This document shows, piece by piece, positions 39,706-48,616 of a DNA stretch of 64,000 nucleotides. Within the stretch, counting starts at the first letter, position 1. The number at the start of each line of letters is the position of its first letter. Position numbers and translations under genes: made by a program. This DNA is from a virus. The stretch is taken from positions 20,920 to 84,919 of IMG/VR virus record IMGVR_UViG_3300017971_000250; one strand, 5' to 3'. The notes under the pieces are model-generated. The model saw only the letters and a list, made by a program, of their open reading frames with translations, ran no database searches and was not told the DNA's origin.

Positions 39706-41991
39706 CTATGCCGTCTGCTCGAACACTCCGTCCTTGCTGATCGTGATCACGAACCGCTCGATGGTGTCCGCAAGCTGGAGCGCGATCTCCGCGTAAAGCT
39801 CTCCAGCCGCCCGCGTCGCAGCGGTGTTGATATCATCGTCCACCTTCAGCGAGCAGGCTTCGTCGAACGTCGCGCCGCGCAGCGCCCGCTTCCGCCACTC
39901 CGGCAGGAAGTAGTCCCTCAGCGTCGAAAGGATCTTCTGCTGCATGACCGCATCATTGATTTCGAAGATCGTCCAGTCGAAGGTCTCGCGCAGCGTGTTC
40001 TCGTAGTGGCTCATCATGGCGCGGTGATGCAGGAAGCGCCAGGCCGAGTCGATTGCGATTGTGCGAGCGCCCCAAAGGATGCAATTGCCCTTCTGGATCT
40101 TGACGACGTTGATGCCCTGCGGAGTCAGCACCTCCTCACTGAGCCGCGTCGCGTCCAGACTGACGACCCGCGACAGAACCACGCTGGTCCCGGCCGGGGC
40201 CTTGTGATATCCGTCGTAGTCCTTCGCAATCTTGGCAACGCGTCCGAGGATCGCTCCGGTGAGCGGGACCGACTTCAGCATTCCAGACTTGTCGGGGTCG
40301 TCGACGTTCCCGTAGCTCGGGAAGTAGGTCCGAGCGAAGTCGTTACGCCCAATGGTGCTGTTGATGAATTCGATCGCGTCGTTCTCCGTGAGCTTCGACG
40401 GATCGATTTCCACCTGGAACACCCAGTTTTTCCCCTCGGCGAAGTTAATCCCGGCCTTCTGAACCGTCGCGGAGTAGGCTCCGGGGGTCGCAACGTGAAC
40501 GAGCCCTTTGTTCTCTCCGACCAGCTCGTTCAGATAGCTCAGGTCGGTATCGAAGTGCGTGGCGGTGTAGTCGGCGTCGGCAACGCCCGCGATCCCGTCG
40601 TACCCGTTGAAGAGACCCTGCGGATACTGGACCATAAACGAGTCATTGATCGCGCCGCTGGTCGTCAGGTCGCCAACCGAGACGGTGAGCGTGTTGACCG
40701 TGTTGTCGATGATGCGATAGCGCTCGTTCGGTGCGTTGATCTTGTCGGGATAGATGTACCCGCCGATCAGCGCGTCCGGCTCCCAGGGGAAGTAGTTGAT
40801 CACGATCTCGTCGTCCTCGGTCGCGCCGGTCGGCGTGATCGTGAACGGAGGAACGTCCGGGCAGCCCGCGTACTGTGCCGCGAGCGTTTCGGCCGCACCG
40901 ATCTTGACCTCGTAGCCGTCGGCGAAGGTCGCATAGACGTCCATCGTCGTCACCGTCGCCAGAACGACGCACCGGATCTTGACCGGGTACTTCATCGTCT
41001 GCGTCAGCGTACCGAGCGCGACGGTGTAGGTGCCCGTCCCGGTGTAGGAGTACTGGTAGGCTTTCGAAGTCAGCACCGTCGCGGTGACCGCGCTGATCAG
41101 CCCGTAGTCGTTCGCCGGGCGGCGCTTCGGATCGGTGTTGCCGCCGTTGTTATCGGTGACCACGATTTCGTGGTTGTTCGAGTCGTCGTTGATCAGATTG
41201 AGGAAGTAGTACTCGGACGCGGGGTCCATCGAGAGGTTCGGATAGTAGAGCGTCGGGTCCCCGTCGACGTAGACGCGCAGGCTCCACAGCGTAGTGGAAT
41301 CCGCCTCGCCGTCGCCGATTTCCAGGGTGATCTGCTTCGTCGCCGTCCGCTCAAGCTCCAGGGTGTACCCTTCGTCCGCATCGCTGTTCCAGTCGGTCTC
41401 CATCGTCGAGTCGGCGGTGACCGTGATCACGCCCGCCGTGGTGTTGGAGACGATCGTGTAGGTCTTCGTGGTGACGGCATCCAACTTCACCTTGCCGCCC
41501 GCCCACTCATTGAGCTTCATCGTGATGCCGGTCGTCAGCGTGGTCTCGGTGATGTTCCCGGCCCCACCGAACTCCCCGGCCATAACTCGGGTGCGGCCTC
41601 CCCAACGGCCGCCGTTCTTCGCCTCGACCTTGATCACCGCCAGCTTATTCGTGGCGGGGCTGTTGAGGCTCTCGCGCGACCATAGGTTGATGAACGCCTT
41701 GACCTCCGTGCCGTCCGTCACGCGGCAGAGATGAAGCTCACCCGCGCCGCCGCTGTGATTGAAGAAGTCCTGGCAGGCATCGGGCAGCGTGCTGTAGTCT
41801 ACCCGGCCCCCGCAGAGCCGCTTGAAATCACGAGCGCTGTAACACGAGATCAGCTTCGTGGTGTCTCCCTTCTCCAGCATCCCGACAAAGGCCGTGACGC
41901 CGAGGGGAGCCCTCTGGAGTGACTTTCCGGCATCCGCCTCAATGACCGCCACGCCAGGCCCGCGCGTCGGACCGTATCTCCTCTGTGCCAT
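39706..41991 (-). CDS. Contractile tail sheath protein
   Basis: 761 residues from ATG 41991 (AAGGAGGG nine bases upstream); the TTG two codons earlier is not needed. The N-terminus RYGPTRGPGVAVIEADAGKS is typical of sheath proteins, as is the C-terminal half: RTYFPSYGNVDDPDK, GINVVKIQKGNCILWGARTI and WRFLHHRAMMSHYENTLRE. A large beta-rich insertion in the middle is common in long sheaths. It forms the contractile outer tube with the adjacent tube protein inside. Confidence 0.9.
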   Translation of the reverse strand: MAQRRYGPTRGPGVAVIEADAGKSLQRAPLGVTAFVGMLEKGDTTKLISCYSARDFKRLCGGRVDYSTLPDACQDFFNHSGGAGELHLCRVTDGTEVKAFINLWSRESLNSPATNKLAVIKVEAKNGGRWGGRTRVMAGEFGGAGNITETTLTTGITMKLNEWAGGKVKLDAVTTKTYTIVSNTTAGVITVTADSTMETDWNSDADEGYTLELERTATKQITLEIGDGEADSTTLWSLRVYVDGDPTLYYPNLSMDPASEYYFLNLINDDSNNHEIVVTDNNGGNTDPKRRPANDYGLISAVTATVLTSKAYQYSYTGTGTYTVALGTLTQTMKYPVKIRCVVLATVTTMDVYATFADGYEVKIGAAETLAAQYAGCPDVPPFTITPTGATEDDEIVINYFPWEPDALIGGYIYPDKINAPNERYRIIDNTVNTLTVSVGDLTTSGAINDSFMVQYPQGLFNGYDGIAGVADADYTATHFDTDLSYLNELVGENKGLVHVATPGAYSATVQKAGINFAEGKNWVFQVEIDPSKLTENDAIEFINSTIGRNDFARTYFPSYGNVDDPDKSGMLKSVPLTGAILGRVAKIAKDYDGYHKAPAGTSVVLSRVVSLDATRLSEEVLTPQGINVVKIQKGNCILWGARTIAIDSAWRFLHHRAMMSHYENTLRETFDWTIFEINDAVMQQKILSTLRDYFLPEWRKRALRGATFDEACSLKVDDDINTAATRAAGELYAEIALQLADTIERFVITISKDGVFEQTA

Positions 41992-42004
41992 CGGCAATCC
42001 CTCC

Positions 42005-43285
42005 TTAGCTAATCGTCACGGCGGCATCGCCCGTCAGCTTCACCGACTGGATCGGGTAGACGCCGTCCTGATCAGTCAACACTCCGCGAGTGTGGAAGTA
42101 CAAATCTGCGATCTCAAACCGTGCTTGGCTGGAATGGAGCCCCTCGGCTGTCGGAACCGTCGTCGAGCGAAACTCGTCAACGAGCCGGAGCCCGAAAGGT
42201 TCGTCTGTTCCGTTCGTCCGCATGATCCGATTGGCCTCGAAGAACTTAGTTGTCTCCTCCACCAGGCGCTGCAGGTCAACACCTCTCGCCGCCGTCGCTA
42301 TGATATCACAGAGAAAGGTCATGCGATAGGGCGGGGGAAAGACCAGGATCGTTGGATCGACCGCGTCTTTGTCCGTAACCGAATCACGCAGCGCCGTCGG
42401 GTGCGTCCCCGTCGGCGTCAGGCCCGTCAGCACCAGGGCCGGGACCTTTTCTAGCTCGATGAAGTCCGGGCTCGTCGCTTCGAAGACAAGCTCGGGCTCG
42501 ATGGTCGCCTCGATGAAGGCGACCTTGGACGATGCCAGCGACCCGGAGAGCGTGATAATCTGCGTCGTCGAATTGTAGCTGCTGAGTAGATCGCTCAGGT
42601 GACCGGAGTCGTCGGTGTGGTTGTAGACCGCATCCACGCCGACGATCTGGTAGGTCATTTTTGTCGCCGTCAGCACCGCGCCGAGGTCGATAGAAGACGA
42701 ACCAGCCCCATTCGTAACAAACCTGGCGACCGGCCGCACCGCCGCAGACATCGCAGGTAGCAGCGTCCGGTAGACCAGGTCCTCCTGCTCGCTCCGAAGG
42801 TTTGCCTCGTAGGCGAGGCGGAGCCCTCTCAGGATCGGCGTGTAGCTCTTGTTCGTCGTTTTGAGATTGACCACGATCCGGAGGGTCCGCGTCGCGGTCG
42901 CAATGTAACTGCTTATATTCGTTGCGATTTCCGCTTCGGCGTTCCAGGTGCTCGTCCCCTGCTCCCAGGCCGCACCGTTCCAGAACCACTGGTTCGTGCC
43001 GTCGTGGAGCCGGTATTTGGTCGAGGTGACGACGGTCTCGCCGCGCGTCATTCCCTGCTCGACCTCCGCCTGGAACGCGACCCAGGAGCGCACCGCCTGC
43101 GGGCTCATCGCCGCCGAGACGATGTAGATATCGTCGTCGGTCGGGTAGCTCCCGGGGGTGCCTCGCAGGGTGACCTGGTGGAGCTTCGGATCGAGACGGA
43201 TCTTCGTCCGGTCGGAGAAGGCGACCGAGGCGCGGTCCTGCTCCGTGAAGGTGAGCCGCTTCATCAGGGTCAGCAGTGTCGCCAT
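42005..43285 (-). CDS. Unknown virion-region protein (neck/tail)
   Basis: 426 residues, ATG 43285. Beta-rich first half (WFWNGAAWEQGTSTWNAEAE, ILRGLRLAYEANLRSEQ) and a C-terminal part with FEANRIMRTNGTDEPFGLRL and ARFEIADLYFHTRGV. Not assigned to a family. Gene order (connectors, this gene, sheath) suggests a neck or tail-terminator-associated protein. Confidence 0.7.
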   Translation of the reverse strand: MATLLTLMKRLTFTEQDRASVAFSDRTKIRLDPKLHQVTLRGTPGSYPTDDDIYIVSAAMSPQAVRSWVAFQAEVEQGMTRGETVVTSTKYRLHDGTNQWFWNGAAWEQGTSTWNAEAEIATNISSYIATATRTLRIVVNLKTTNKSYTPILRGLRLAYEANLRSEQEDLVYRTLLPAMSAAVRPVARFVTNGAGSSSIDLGAVLTATKMTYQIVGVDAVYNHTDDSGHLSDLLSSYNSTTQIITLSGSLASSKVAFIEATIEPELVFEATSPDFIELEKVPALVLTGLTPTGTHPTALRDSVTDKDAVDPTILVFPPPYRMTFLCDIIATAARGVDLQRLVEETTKFFEANRIMRTNGTDEPFGLRLVDEFRSTTVPTAEGLHSSQARFEIADLYFHTRGVLTDQDGVYPIQSVKLTGDAAVTIS

Positions 43286-43287
43286 CG

Positions 43288-43923
43288 CTACTTACCATGC
43301 AGCGCCTTACCCATCGCCGCCTGCCAATTCTTCCTCGCCTTCTCCCGGAGAGCGTCGTCCTCGATCACCTCTCGCAGGAAAGGCCGCGCCGGAACCGTGA
43401 TCGCCGTGGTCGTGGGCTTCAGCGGATAGATCGTCGTCCCCTTCTTGAGCCGCTCCGCTATCTCGCGAGCGCGGCCGGTCAGGCTATCGATCGATGCGGT
43501 CCCCTGCGTGTAGCGCGCCAGCGCATAGAAGAGCCCACGCGTCCCTGGAGTGACCTTGACTGTGAACCCCTCGTGCAGCGCGATCGCCAGGTTCAGCATT
43601 TCACCGCCCGCCTTCGTCTTCTGCTGTCGCATGATTCCTGCGAGCGCCGTGCGGGGGTTGACCATCTGATAGGTGACCGCTCGCCAGAGGTCTCCCTGGT
43701 CGATGAGCGGGGTGCTGGAGCGCTTGATCGCCGTCGTCAGGTCCGCGTTCGGTGCATACTGTTTGCTCCGGATCCGTTGTCGGACCTCCCGGACCACCAG
43801 CATCGCATTGACCTTCGTCGCCTGCGCCAGATTGACGTCGAGAGCCTTTGCTACCCGGTCCGCATCCCATAGCCAGCGGAGATGCTTCCACTTCCCGGTT
43901 AGCTGGACGTCGGTCTTGAACAC
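43288..43923 (-). CDS. Tail completion / neck protein candidate (gp10-like)
   Basis: 211 residues from GTG 43923, directly after the previous stop. Helical with basic stretches (KVNAMLVVREVRQRIRSKQY, DQGDLWRAVTYQM, LALHEGFTVKV-like). The combination of a DxGxLxxSI-like segment and a 'His-Glu-Gly' pattern resembles HK97 gp10-type and virion morphogenesis proteins. A moderate-confidence call based on pattern and position. Confidence 0.65.
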   Translation of the reverse strand: MFKTDVQLTGKWKHLRWLWDADRVAKALDVNLAQATKVNAMLVVREVRQRIRSKQYAPNADLTTAIKRSSTPLIDQGDLWRAVTYQMVNPRTALAGIMRQQKTKAGGEMLNLAIALHEGFTVKVTPGTRGLFYALARYTQGTASIDSLTGRAREIAERLKKGTTIYPLKPTTTAITVPARPFLREVIEDDALREKARKNWQAAMGKALHGK

Positions 43924-44340
43924 CTATGCTACCCTCGCCGGGGCGCGGTCCGTGAAGTAGAACCGCACGAGCGTCGCGCCCTGCTGATCGGGATAATGCC
44001 CGCAGTCCTCTTTGCCGTCGATGTGGAGGTCGTAGCCGCTACGCTTTCCGATTGTCGTGATCACATCGCCCCTCTGAATCGTGACGCCGAGCCTGTCCAT
44101 GTCGAGATATCGAACCAGGATGTAGCCTGACGACTCCTCCCGAATTCCTGCCTGCATTGCCCGGGGGTCGTCTTCGCGCCCCCACTGGACCTGCGCAGGG
44201 ATCGTGAATGGCTGCCCCGCCGCGCCCGCCGAGACGTTGCCGGGGATATCCTCCCGCGCGTCGTCGTCGTAGACCTGCGCCGCCTCGACGAACGGCTGGA
44301 TCGTGACCCTGATCGGATGGAGCAGCTTCGGTTGCGCCAC
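43924..44340 (-). CDS. Head-tail joining protein candidate
   Basis: 138 residues from GTG 44340 with AGGAGGGGCA upstream. Beta-rich (PFTIPAQVQWGREDDP, ILVRYLDMDRLGVTI, GDVITTIGKRSGYDL, ATLVRFYFTD), the layout of head closure and joining proteins. It is located between the connector and neck genes. Confidence 0.68.
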   Translation of the reverse strand: MAQPKLLHPIRVTIQPFVEAAQVYDDDAREDIPGNVSAGAAGQPFTIPAQVQWGREDDPRAMQAGIREESSGYILVRYLDMDRLGVTIQRGDVITTIGKRSGYDLHIDGKEDCGHYPDQQGATLVRFYFTDRAPARVA

Positions 44341-44348
44341 TGCCCCTC

Positions 44349-45089
44349 CTAGCTCGCGTGCAACCAGAGCACGTCGCTGGACGCCTCGATCGCCAGCGGC
44401 CGCCGATAGGTTGCGATTATCTCCTCGACCTCGGCGCTACCCGTCAGCGCCAGCGTCCCCGTCCGCTGTGCCCGGTAGGACGGCGCGGCATAGGTGATGC
44501 TGTGGCGGTCGGTCGTTTCTTTCTGCTTCGGCCCGGAGACACCACTCGACGCCTCATTCTCCGGGGTCGTGCTGCCCTCCCCCACGAAGAGCGGATTCGT
44601 GAGGTCGCGGATCGTAAGTATCATCGCCGCCCGCTGAATCGGCAGCGGCGTCGTATCGTCGGCTTCGAGGTAGCCGAACGCGCCGACGATGCGCTGGTTC
44701 TGCCGCCCCGCTGAGAACACCGGAGTCTGCGGGTCTTCAAACGGCGCGAAGATATCCGTGCTCTTGACGAGCTTGATCATGGGATTGGAGCGGTGATCGC
44801 TCGGCTCCTGGCGGCCGTTGTAAACCGCATACGATTCGGAGTCGAGCGCGTTCGTGAAGTCGCCGTTCACATAGAGGGAGGTCACGGAGATCACCGGCAC
44901 CGGAAGGAAGAGCGTGTCGGTGCCGTTGCCATCTAGGGTAGCCGTGACGGCACGGCTCTCGAACCACTGTCCGGTTAGACGGTCGAGAAGCGCGCAGGAG
45001 CGCGCGATTGCCGCATTGACTTTCCCGTCGGGGAAGTCGGCGGCTTTCAGTCCCTCACTGCGGACTTGAGCAAGAGTGATGTACGCCAT
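44349..45089 (-). CDS. Head-tail connector protein (gp6-like)
   Basis: 246 residues, ATG 45089. The start AYITLAQVRSEGLKAADF and DGKVNAAIARSCALLDRLTG, then WFESRAVTATLDGNGTDTLF and VPVISVTSLYVNG, is characteristic of head-tail adaptor proteins of the gp6/gp15 kind. It overlaps the upstream gene by 35 bases. Confidence 0.75.
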   Translation of the reverse strand: MAYITLAQVRSEGLKAADFPDGKVNAAIARSCALLDRLTGQWFESRAVTATLDGNGTDTLFLPVPVISVTSLYVNGDFTNALDSESYAVYNGRQEPSDHRSNPMIKLVKSTDIFAPFEDPQTPVFSAGRQNQRIVGAFGYLEADDTTPLPIQRAAMILTIRDLTNPLFVGEGSTTPENEASSGVSGPKQKETTDRHSITYAAPSYRAQRTGTLALTGSAEVEEIIATYRRPLAIEASSDVLWLHAS

Positions 45090-45516
45090 CCCGACGCCCC
45101 TTCCTACGAGGCCGCCCGCCGTCGTAGCGGTCGGTCGTATCCTGTGGCCAGGGCCGGTCGGGAGGCAGGTGGCGTGGCTTGCCGAGATTCGTAACGTCGA
45201 CCCGGACGTGCTTCGGTCGAATCCCCCGAGCGTTGTAGACGCTCAACATGATTCGGACGCCGTCCGCGTGGCATCCCGCGCACTCTCCTATGACCGCCCC
45301 GCCCCGATTCCTGATCGCTTCGCCCATGAAGCTCACCCGCGAAAACCGCGAAGGGATCGGGACGACGTGGAGCGCGCCTCCGCTATGAACCCCGATGCCT
45401 GTGATCTGTCGCTGAAACGCGACGTCCCGCTGCTTCGAGATCCAACGACTACGATCCTCCGGGTTCTCTAGGTCGTAGCTCAGCGTCCGTCCGTTCTGAA
45501 GATTGACCTTCAGCAC
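45055..45516 (-). CDS. Small unknown protein with CxxC motif
   Basis: 153 residues from GTG 45516. Beta-rich N-terminal part (GRTLSYDLENPEDRSRW) and a CAGC pair (GGAVIGECAGCHADGVRI) before a YNARGIRPKHVRVDV strand. The C-terminus is basic and overlaps the connector start. Position between capsid and connector genes suggests a virion or assembly protein, but the family is not recognised. Confidence 0.62.
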   Translation of the reverse strand: MLKVNLQNGRTLSYDLENPEDRSRWISKQRDVAFQRQITGIGVHSGGALHVVPIPSRFSRVSFMGEAIRNRGGAVIGECAGCHADGVRIMLSVYNARGIRPKHVRVDVTNLGKPRHLPPDRPWPQDTTDRYDGGRPRRKGRRDGVHHSCSSPQ

Positions 45517-45523
45517 GGAGCAT

Positions 45524-45856
45524 CTACTCGCTCCCGGATCGACGCCCCTTCCGCGTCCGCACTCGCGGCCTTGTTGGGGGTTCCGCTTCCGGTGCGTGTT
45601 CCTTCGCCTCGTCTACCGCAACGGGCTCCTCCTTCTTGGATTCCTCCGCGACGGGTTTCACCTTCGGCGTCGGCTTCGGCCGCACCAGCAACAGCGCGAA
45701 AACGTCAGGGCGATGCGCCTCGATCCAGCGATATTCGTCCTCGGTGATCGACTTCATGCTTCGGGGCAGAAGATGAAGCGCTCCAGGAGCGCCGCGCTCG
45801 CCCGTGATGCCGTCGACCATCGTGTGGCTCGTACCGCGAAACTCGACGTCGATCAT
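45524..45856 (-). CDS. Small unknown protein with charged tail
   Basis: 110 residues, ATG 45856 overlapping the upstream stop (ATGA). The ordered N-terminal half (VEFRGTSHTMVDGITGERGA, DEYRWIEAHRPDVFALLLVR) is followed by a Lys/Glu/Pro-rich disordered tail. Not recognised. Confidence 0.62.
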   Translation of the reverse strand: MIDVEFRGTSHTMVDGITGERGAPGALHLLPRSMKSITEDEYRWIEAHRPDVFALLLVRPKPTPKVKPVAEESKKEEPVAVDEAKEHAPEAEPPTRPRVRTRKGRRSGSE

Positions 45857-46305
45857 CGCTTGCCGCCCTTCTTCCCGCTACGAGATGAGGATTTCTTGGA
45901 GGCCCGTCCAGTCTCCTTCTCCGCCTTCGGGGGAGCCGAAGGTGCTGGCGGGGCTGTAGGCTCTGCTGACTCGGGCTCAGCAGCCGGGTCTGCAGGATCC
46001 TCCTCCTCGACGATGTCGCCGTCCTCTTCCTCGTCAAGGCCCGCTCCAGCCGGAGGAACTGCACCGGCCTTTGCGACCTCTTCTTCAGGCTTCGATTCCT
46101 TCGACGCTTTCGGAGCCGTGGGTGCCGCCGCCGCGCTCTCGTTCTCGTCAAGGTACTCGATACGGATCAGGCTCTTGGGGCTGCTCTCAAAAAGAGCTAG
46201 CTCATCGCCCCTCATAATGACGGGCCGTCCCTTGACCAGTTGTCGCATCGAACCGTGAACCGAGAACGTCGCGCTTCCAATCAGCGTCACTCGTGCTCGC
46301 TTCAT
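45853..46305 (-). CDS. Small unknown protein with acidic disordered C-terminus
   Basis: 150 residues, ATG 46305 with GAGGGAGAT upstream. A short ordered N-terminal part (RVTLIGSATFSVHGSMRQL, GRPVIMRGDELALF) precedes a long Glu/Ala/Pro-rich stretch and a Lys/Ser-rich end. It directly follows the capsid gene and a stable hairpin. Possibly a decoration or connector-associated protein. Confidence 0.62.
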   Translation of the reverse strand: MKRARVTLIGSATFSVHGSMRQLVKGRPVIMRGDELALFESSPKSLIRIEYLDENESAAAAPTAPKASKESKPEEEVAKAGAVPPAGAGLDEEEDGDIVEEEDPADPAAEPESAEPTAPPAPSAPPKAEKETGRASKKSSSRSGKKGGKR

Positions 46306-46322
46306 GTTATCTCCCTCGGTAG

Positions 46323-46347
46323 AGGCGCGCGGTCAAGCCGCGCGCCT
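46323..46347 (-). terminator. Stable hairpin after the capsid gene (no U-tract)
   Basis: A perfect 10-base-pair GC-rich stem (AGGCGCGCGG with CCGCGCGCCT) and five-base loop between the major capsid stop and the next start. No run of U follows, so it is more likely an attenuator or mRNA-stabilising/processing element than a strong terminator. Confidence 0.5.
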
Positions 46348-46374
46348 ACCACTCATCGACCTCGACGCGCTCGC

Positions 46375-47592
46375 CTAGACGGCGGTCTCGCCGAAGTTTT
46401 TGCCGAAGACCAGCGCGGTCAATTCCTCGAAGTCGCAAGCGATCTTCGTGGTGATCGCATACTGGTTGACGCCCTTGAAAATGTCCCTGTCCTTCTCGAT
46501 ACGGATCTCGCGACCGATACCGACGATCAGGTTCATAAAGTGCGTCAGCACGACCTGCGGCTGCGCGGAGTAGGTGATCTTGACGGTGTCACCATCACCG
46601 AGCGAGCCGCCAGCGTTTCGAGCAATCGTTCCGTTCGTGTAGTCCATGTCGTAGTCGGTGCCCTCGACCAGCGGCGTGCGCGGGGTATCCCCGGTCAGCG
46701 TATCGCCGGTCATGTCGAACACGACCTCGGACGCGGAAACGATCGGAGCGAAGAGGCACGAAACCGCCGTGGTCGTAGGCAGCACGAGGTGCTCCGTGAT
46801 CTTCGGGTTGAAAGGCCAGAGCGGGAACGGAGCCATCTCAAGTCCGTAAGGGGTCAGCGGCGAGCGGGAACTCAGAGCCGCATCACCAGCCGCCGTCGCA
46901 CGAGAGGCGGTCCGCTCGCGGAAGAGTTGCTCCAGATCAGGAGCCAGCAGCATCCGCAGCTTCGAGTAGTCACGACGGAACTTCTGCGGCATCGCACGAA
47001 TCATTCCGGAGACCGTGGAGGGTCCGATATTCGCGCCAGCCGCGTTGTAGACGTTCCCGGAACGTGCCTTCTTGAGCCAGCCGTCGAAAAGCTGCAGGTA
47101 GGTGTCGAGGACGTACTGTGTAGCCGATCCGCCGTCGATGATATCGCCCTGCAGAGAAGCCCGACCGAGCGTATCGCCGTTGACGTACAACTCCTCCATG
47201 TCGTTCGCAAGCTGAGCCGCCATCATGCGGATGATCGTGTCCTCGACGTCGTCGCCTTCGATGTTCTCTTCGCGGAACTCGTCTCCGATCTCGAAGGGCA
47301 CCACGATCGTCTTCGGGGTCAGCGTCACCTTGGAGGTCGTGACGCCGCGCCGACCGGACGGAGCGACCGCCTCGGTCTTGGGCATCGCCACACGCTTCCC
47401 GACGCCGATCTTGTCAATCTCCCAGTCCGTCTTGATACGCACGATGCGCGCGTTGTTCTTGAGGCCCGAGAGATCGACGACGTAGTCGATGAACTTTTCC
47501 GCCTGCTGCGGATTGAGCCGACCGGCCAATGCGATCGCATCGGCCGTCACGACCGCTTTGCGGACCAGCTCCTCATTTGAGACCTTTGCCAT
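46375..47592 (-). CDS. Major capsid protein
   Basis: 405 residues, ATG 47592 with AGGAGGAAGG upstream. The segments NPQQAEKFIDYVVDLSGLKN, EIDKIGVGKRVAMPKTEA, ITLTPKTIVVPFEIGDEF-like sequence, AAQLANDMEELYVNGDT and HFMNLIVGIGREIRIEKDRD fit a HK97-fold major capsid protein of large myoviruses. It lies after the scaffold/protease genes and before the connectors, as expected. Confidence 0.88.
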   Translation of the reverse strand: MAKVSNEELVRKAVVTADAIALAGRLNPQQAEKFIDYVVDLSGLKNNARIVRIKTDWEIDKIGVGKRVAMPKTEAVAPSGRRGVTTSKVTLTPKTIVVPFEIGDEFREENIEGDDVEDTIIRMMAAQLANDMEELYVNGDTLGRASLQGDIIDGGSATQYVLDTYLQLFDGWLKKARSGNVYNAAGANIGPSTVSGMIRAMPQKFRRDYSKLRMLLAPDLEQLFRERTASRATAAGDAALSSRSPLTPYGLEMAPFPLWPFNPKITEHLVLPTTTAVSCLFAPIVSASEVVFDMTGDTLTGDTPRTPLVEGTDYDMDYTNGTIARNAGGSLGDGDTVKITYSAQPQVVLTHFMNLIVGIGREIRIEKDRDIFKGVNQYAITTKIACDFEELTALVFGKNFGETAV

Positions 47593-47666
47593 CGTCGCCT
47601 TCCTCCTGTTTGGTCGATTCCCAACGCCACCGGGGAAGTTACAGAACAGCGTCCCCTAGCAGGACG

Positions 47667-48566
47667 CTAGAGAACGCCTCCCCAAAACTTCCCTTCGTCG
47701 GGCGAACCGTCGGTGCCGTCGGTCTTCTTGACCTTGCTGACGCCGGTCGCGCCCTCTACATCTTCCATCCGCTTCTGCAGACCCGCGAGCGCCTCTTTCA
47801 AGTCGCTCAACAGCTTGCCGTCGCCTGCATCGCCGTTCGATCCCGTAAGCTCCGCGAACCCGTCCGGGTCGAGGTCCTTGTAGAGACCGAGGAACGCTTC
47901 GGCCGCCTTGCGCATCTGATCACGACGGGTGTTGGTAAAGCCCTTGACGCCCTTCGTGGTCTTCTTGCCCTTGCCCTTCGCGCCCTTCTCGTCCTCGTCC
48001 TCTTCCTCGTCTTCCTCGTCCTCGTCCTGCTTGCGGCCGCGCGCCTTGTCCTTCTCTTCCTCGGCCTCGTCGTCCTTCGGCTTTTTGGCCTTCGCCTTCT
48101 TGTCGTCCTCGTCCTCGTCGTCCTCGTCGGCCTTCGCACCACGTGCCTTCTCCGCGCCACCTTCGCCGTCGGCGTTCAGGAGCGCACTCAGCATCTGTGC
48201 GAGCTTTGACATTGGACCACGCAGCGAGGCGGGGAGCCCGGCCGATTTCTTCTCATCGTCCTTCGACTTCCCCGCCTTCTCCGCATCCCGCTGATCGCCA
48301 TCGTCGCCTTCGTTCCCGAGTCCGTAGACGGACAGCGCATCGGTCAAACTCTTGATCGCCTCGACGACCTCTGCGGAGTCCGTAACCGGAGCCCCGGCAG
48401 CCTCGGGATTGTCCACAACTGTGGTCTTCCCCATCTCTTCGCCCTCCTTGTCTTGCCGCTTCACAACGGCAAACGGTCTCCTGTTTGCGGGATTATCCAC
48501 GAGGCTCACCTCATCGACCCGCAGCGTCGTCAGTCTCTGCTTTGCACCCTGATCAGTTTTGGCCAT
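47667..48566 (-). CDS. Scaffold-like protein with XkdF-like N-terminal motif
   Basis: 299 residues, ATG 48566. It begins with LRVDEVSLVDNPANRRPF, a motif shared with phage prohead protease (XkdF-type) proteins. The middle is a very acidic Glu/Asp/Lys low-complexity region (about 130-215) and the C-terminus is helical (AAEAFLGLYKDLDPDGF, LSDLKEALAGLQKRME). Acidic helical proteins placed between the protease and the capsid gene are usually scaffolds cleaved during maturation. Confidence 0.75.
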   Translation of the reverse strand: MAKTDQGAKQRLTTLRVDEVSLVDNPANRRPFAVVKRQDKEGEEMGKTTVVDNPEAAGAPVTDSAEVVEAIKSLTDALSVYGLGNEGDDGDQRDAEKAGKSKDDEKKSAGLPASLRGPMSKLAQMLSALLNADGEGGAEKARGAKADEDDEDEDDKKAKAKKPKDDEAEEEKDKARGRKQDEDEEDEEEDEDEKGAKGKGKKTTKGVKGFTNTRRDQMRKAAEAFLGLYKDLDPDGFAELTGSNGDAGDGKLLSDLKEALAGLQKRMEDVEGATGVSKVKKTDGTDGSPDEGKFWGGVL

Positions 48567-48616
48567 AGCAGTGATCTCCGTCTCGCCAAAAGGCTATCGC
48601 CTGATCAGAACCCGTG

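Noticed and set aside
39616-41685. 689-codon plus-strand open frame
   Set aside because: Antisense shadow of the sheath gene and tRNA; no domains, and the sheath protein is clear on the minus strand.
46240-47580. 446-codon plus-strand open frame
   Set aside because: Antisense shadow of the major capsid gene; Arg/Asp/Val-rich sequence typical of such shadows.
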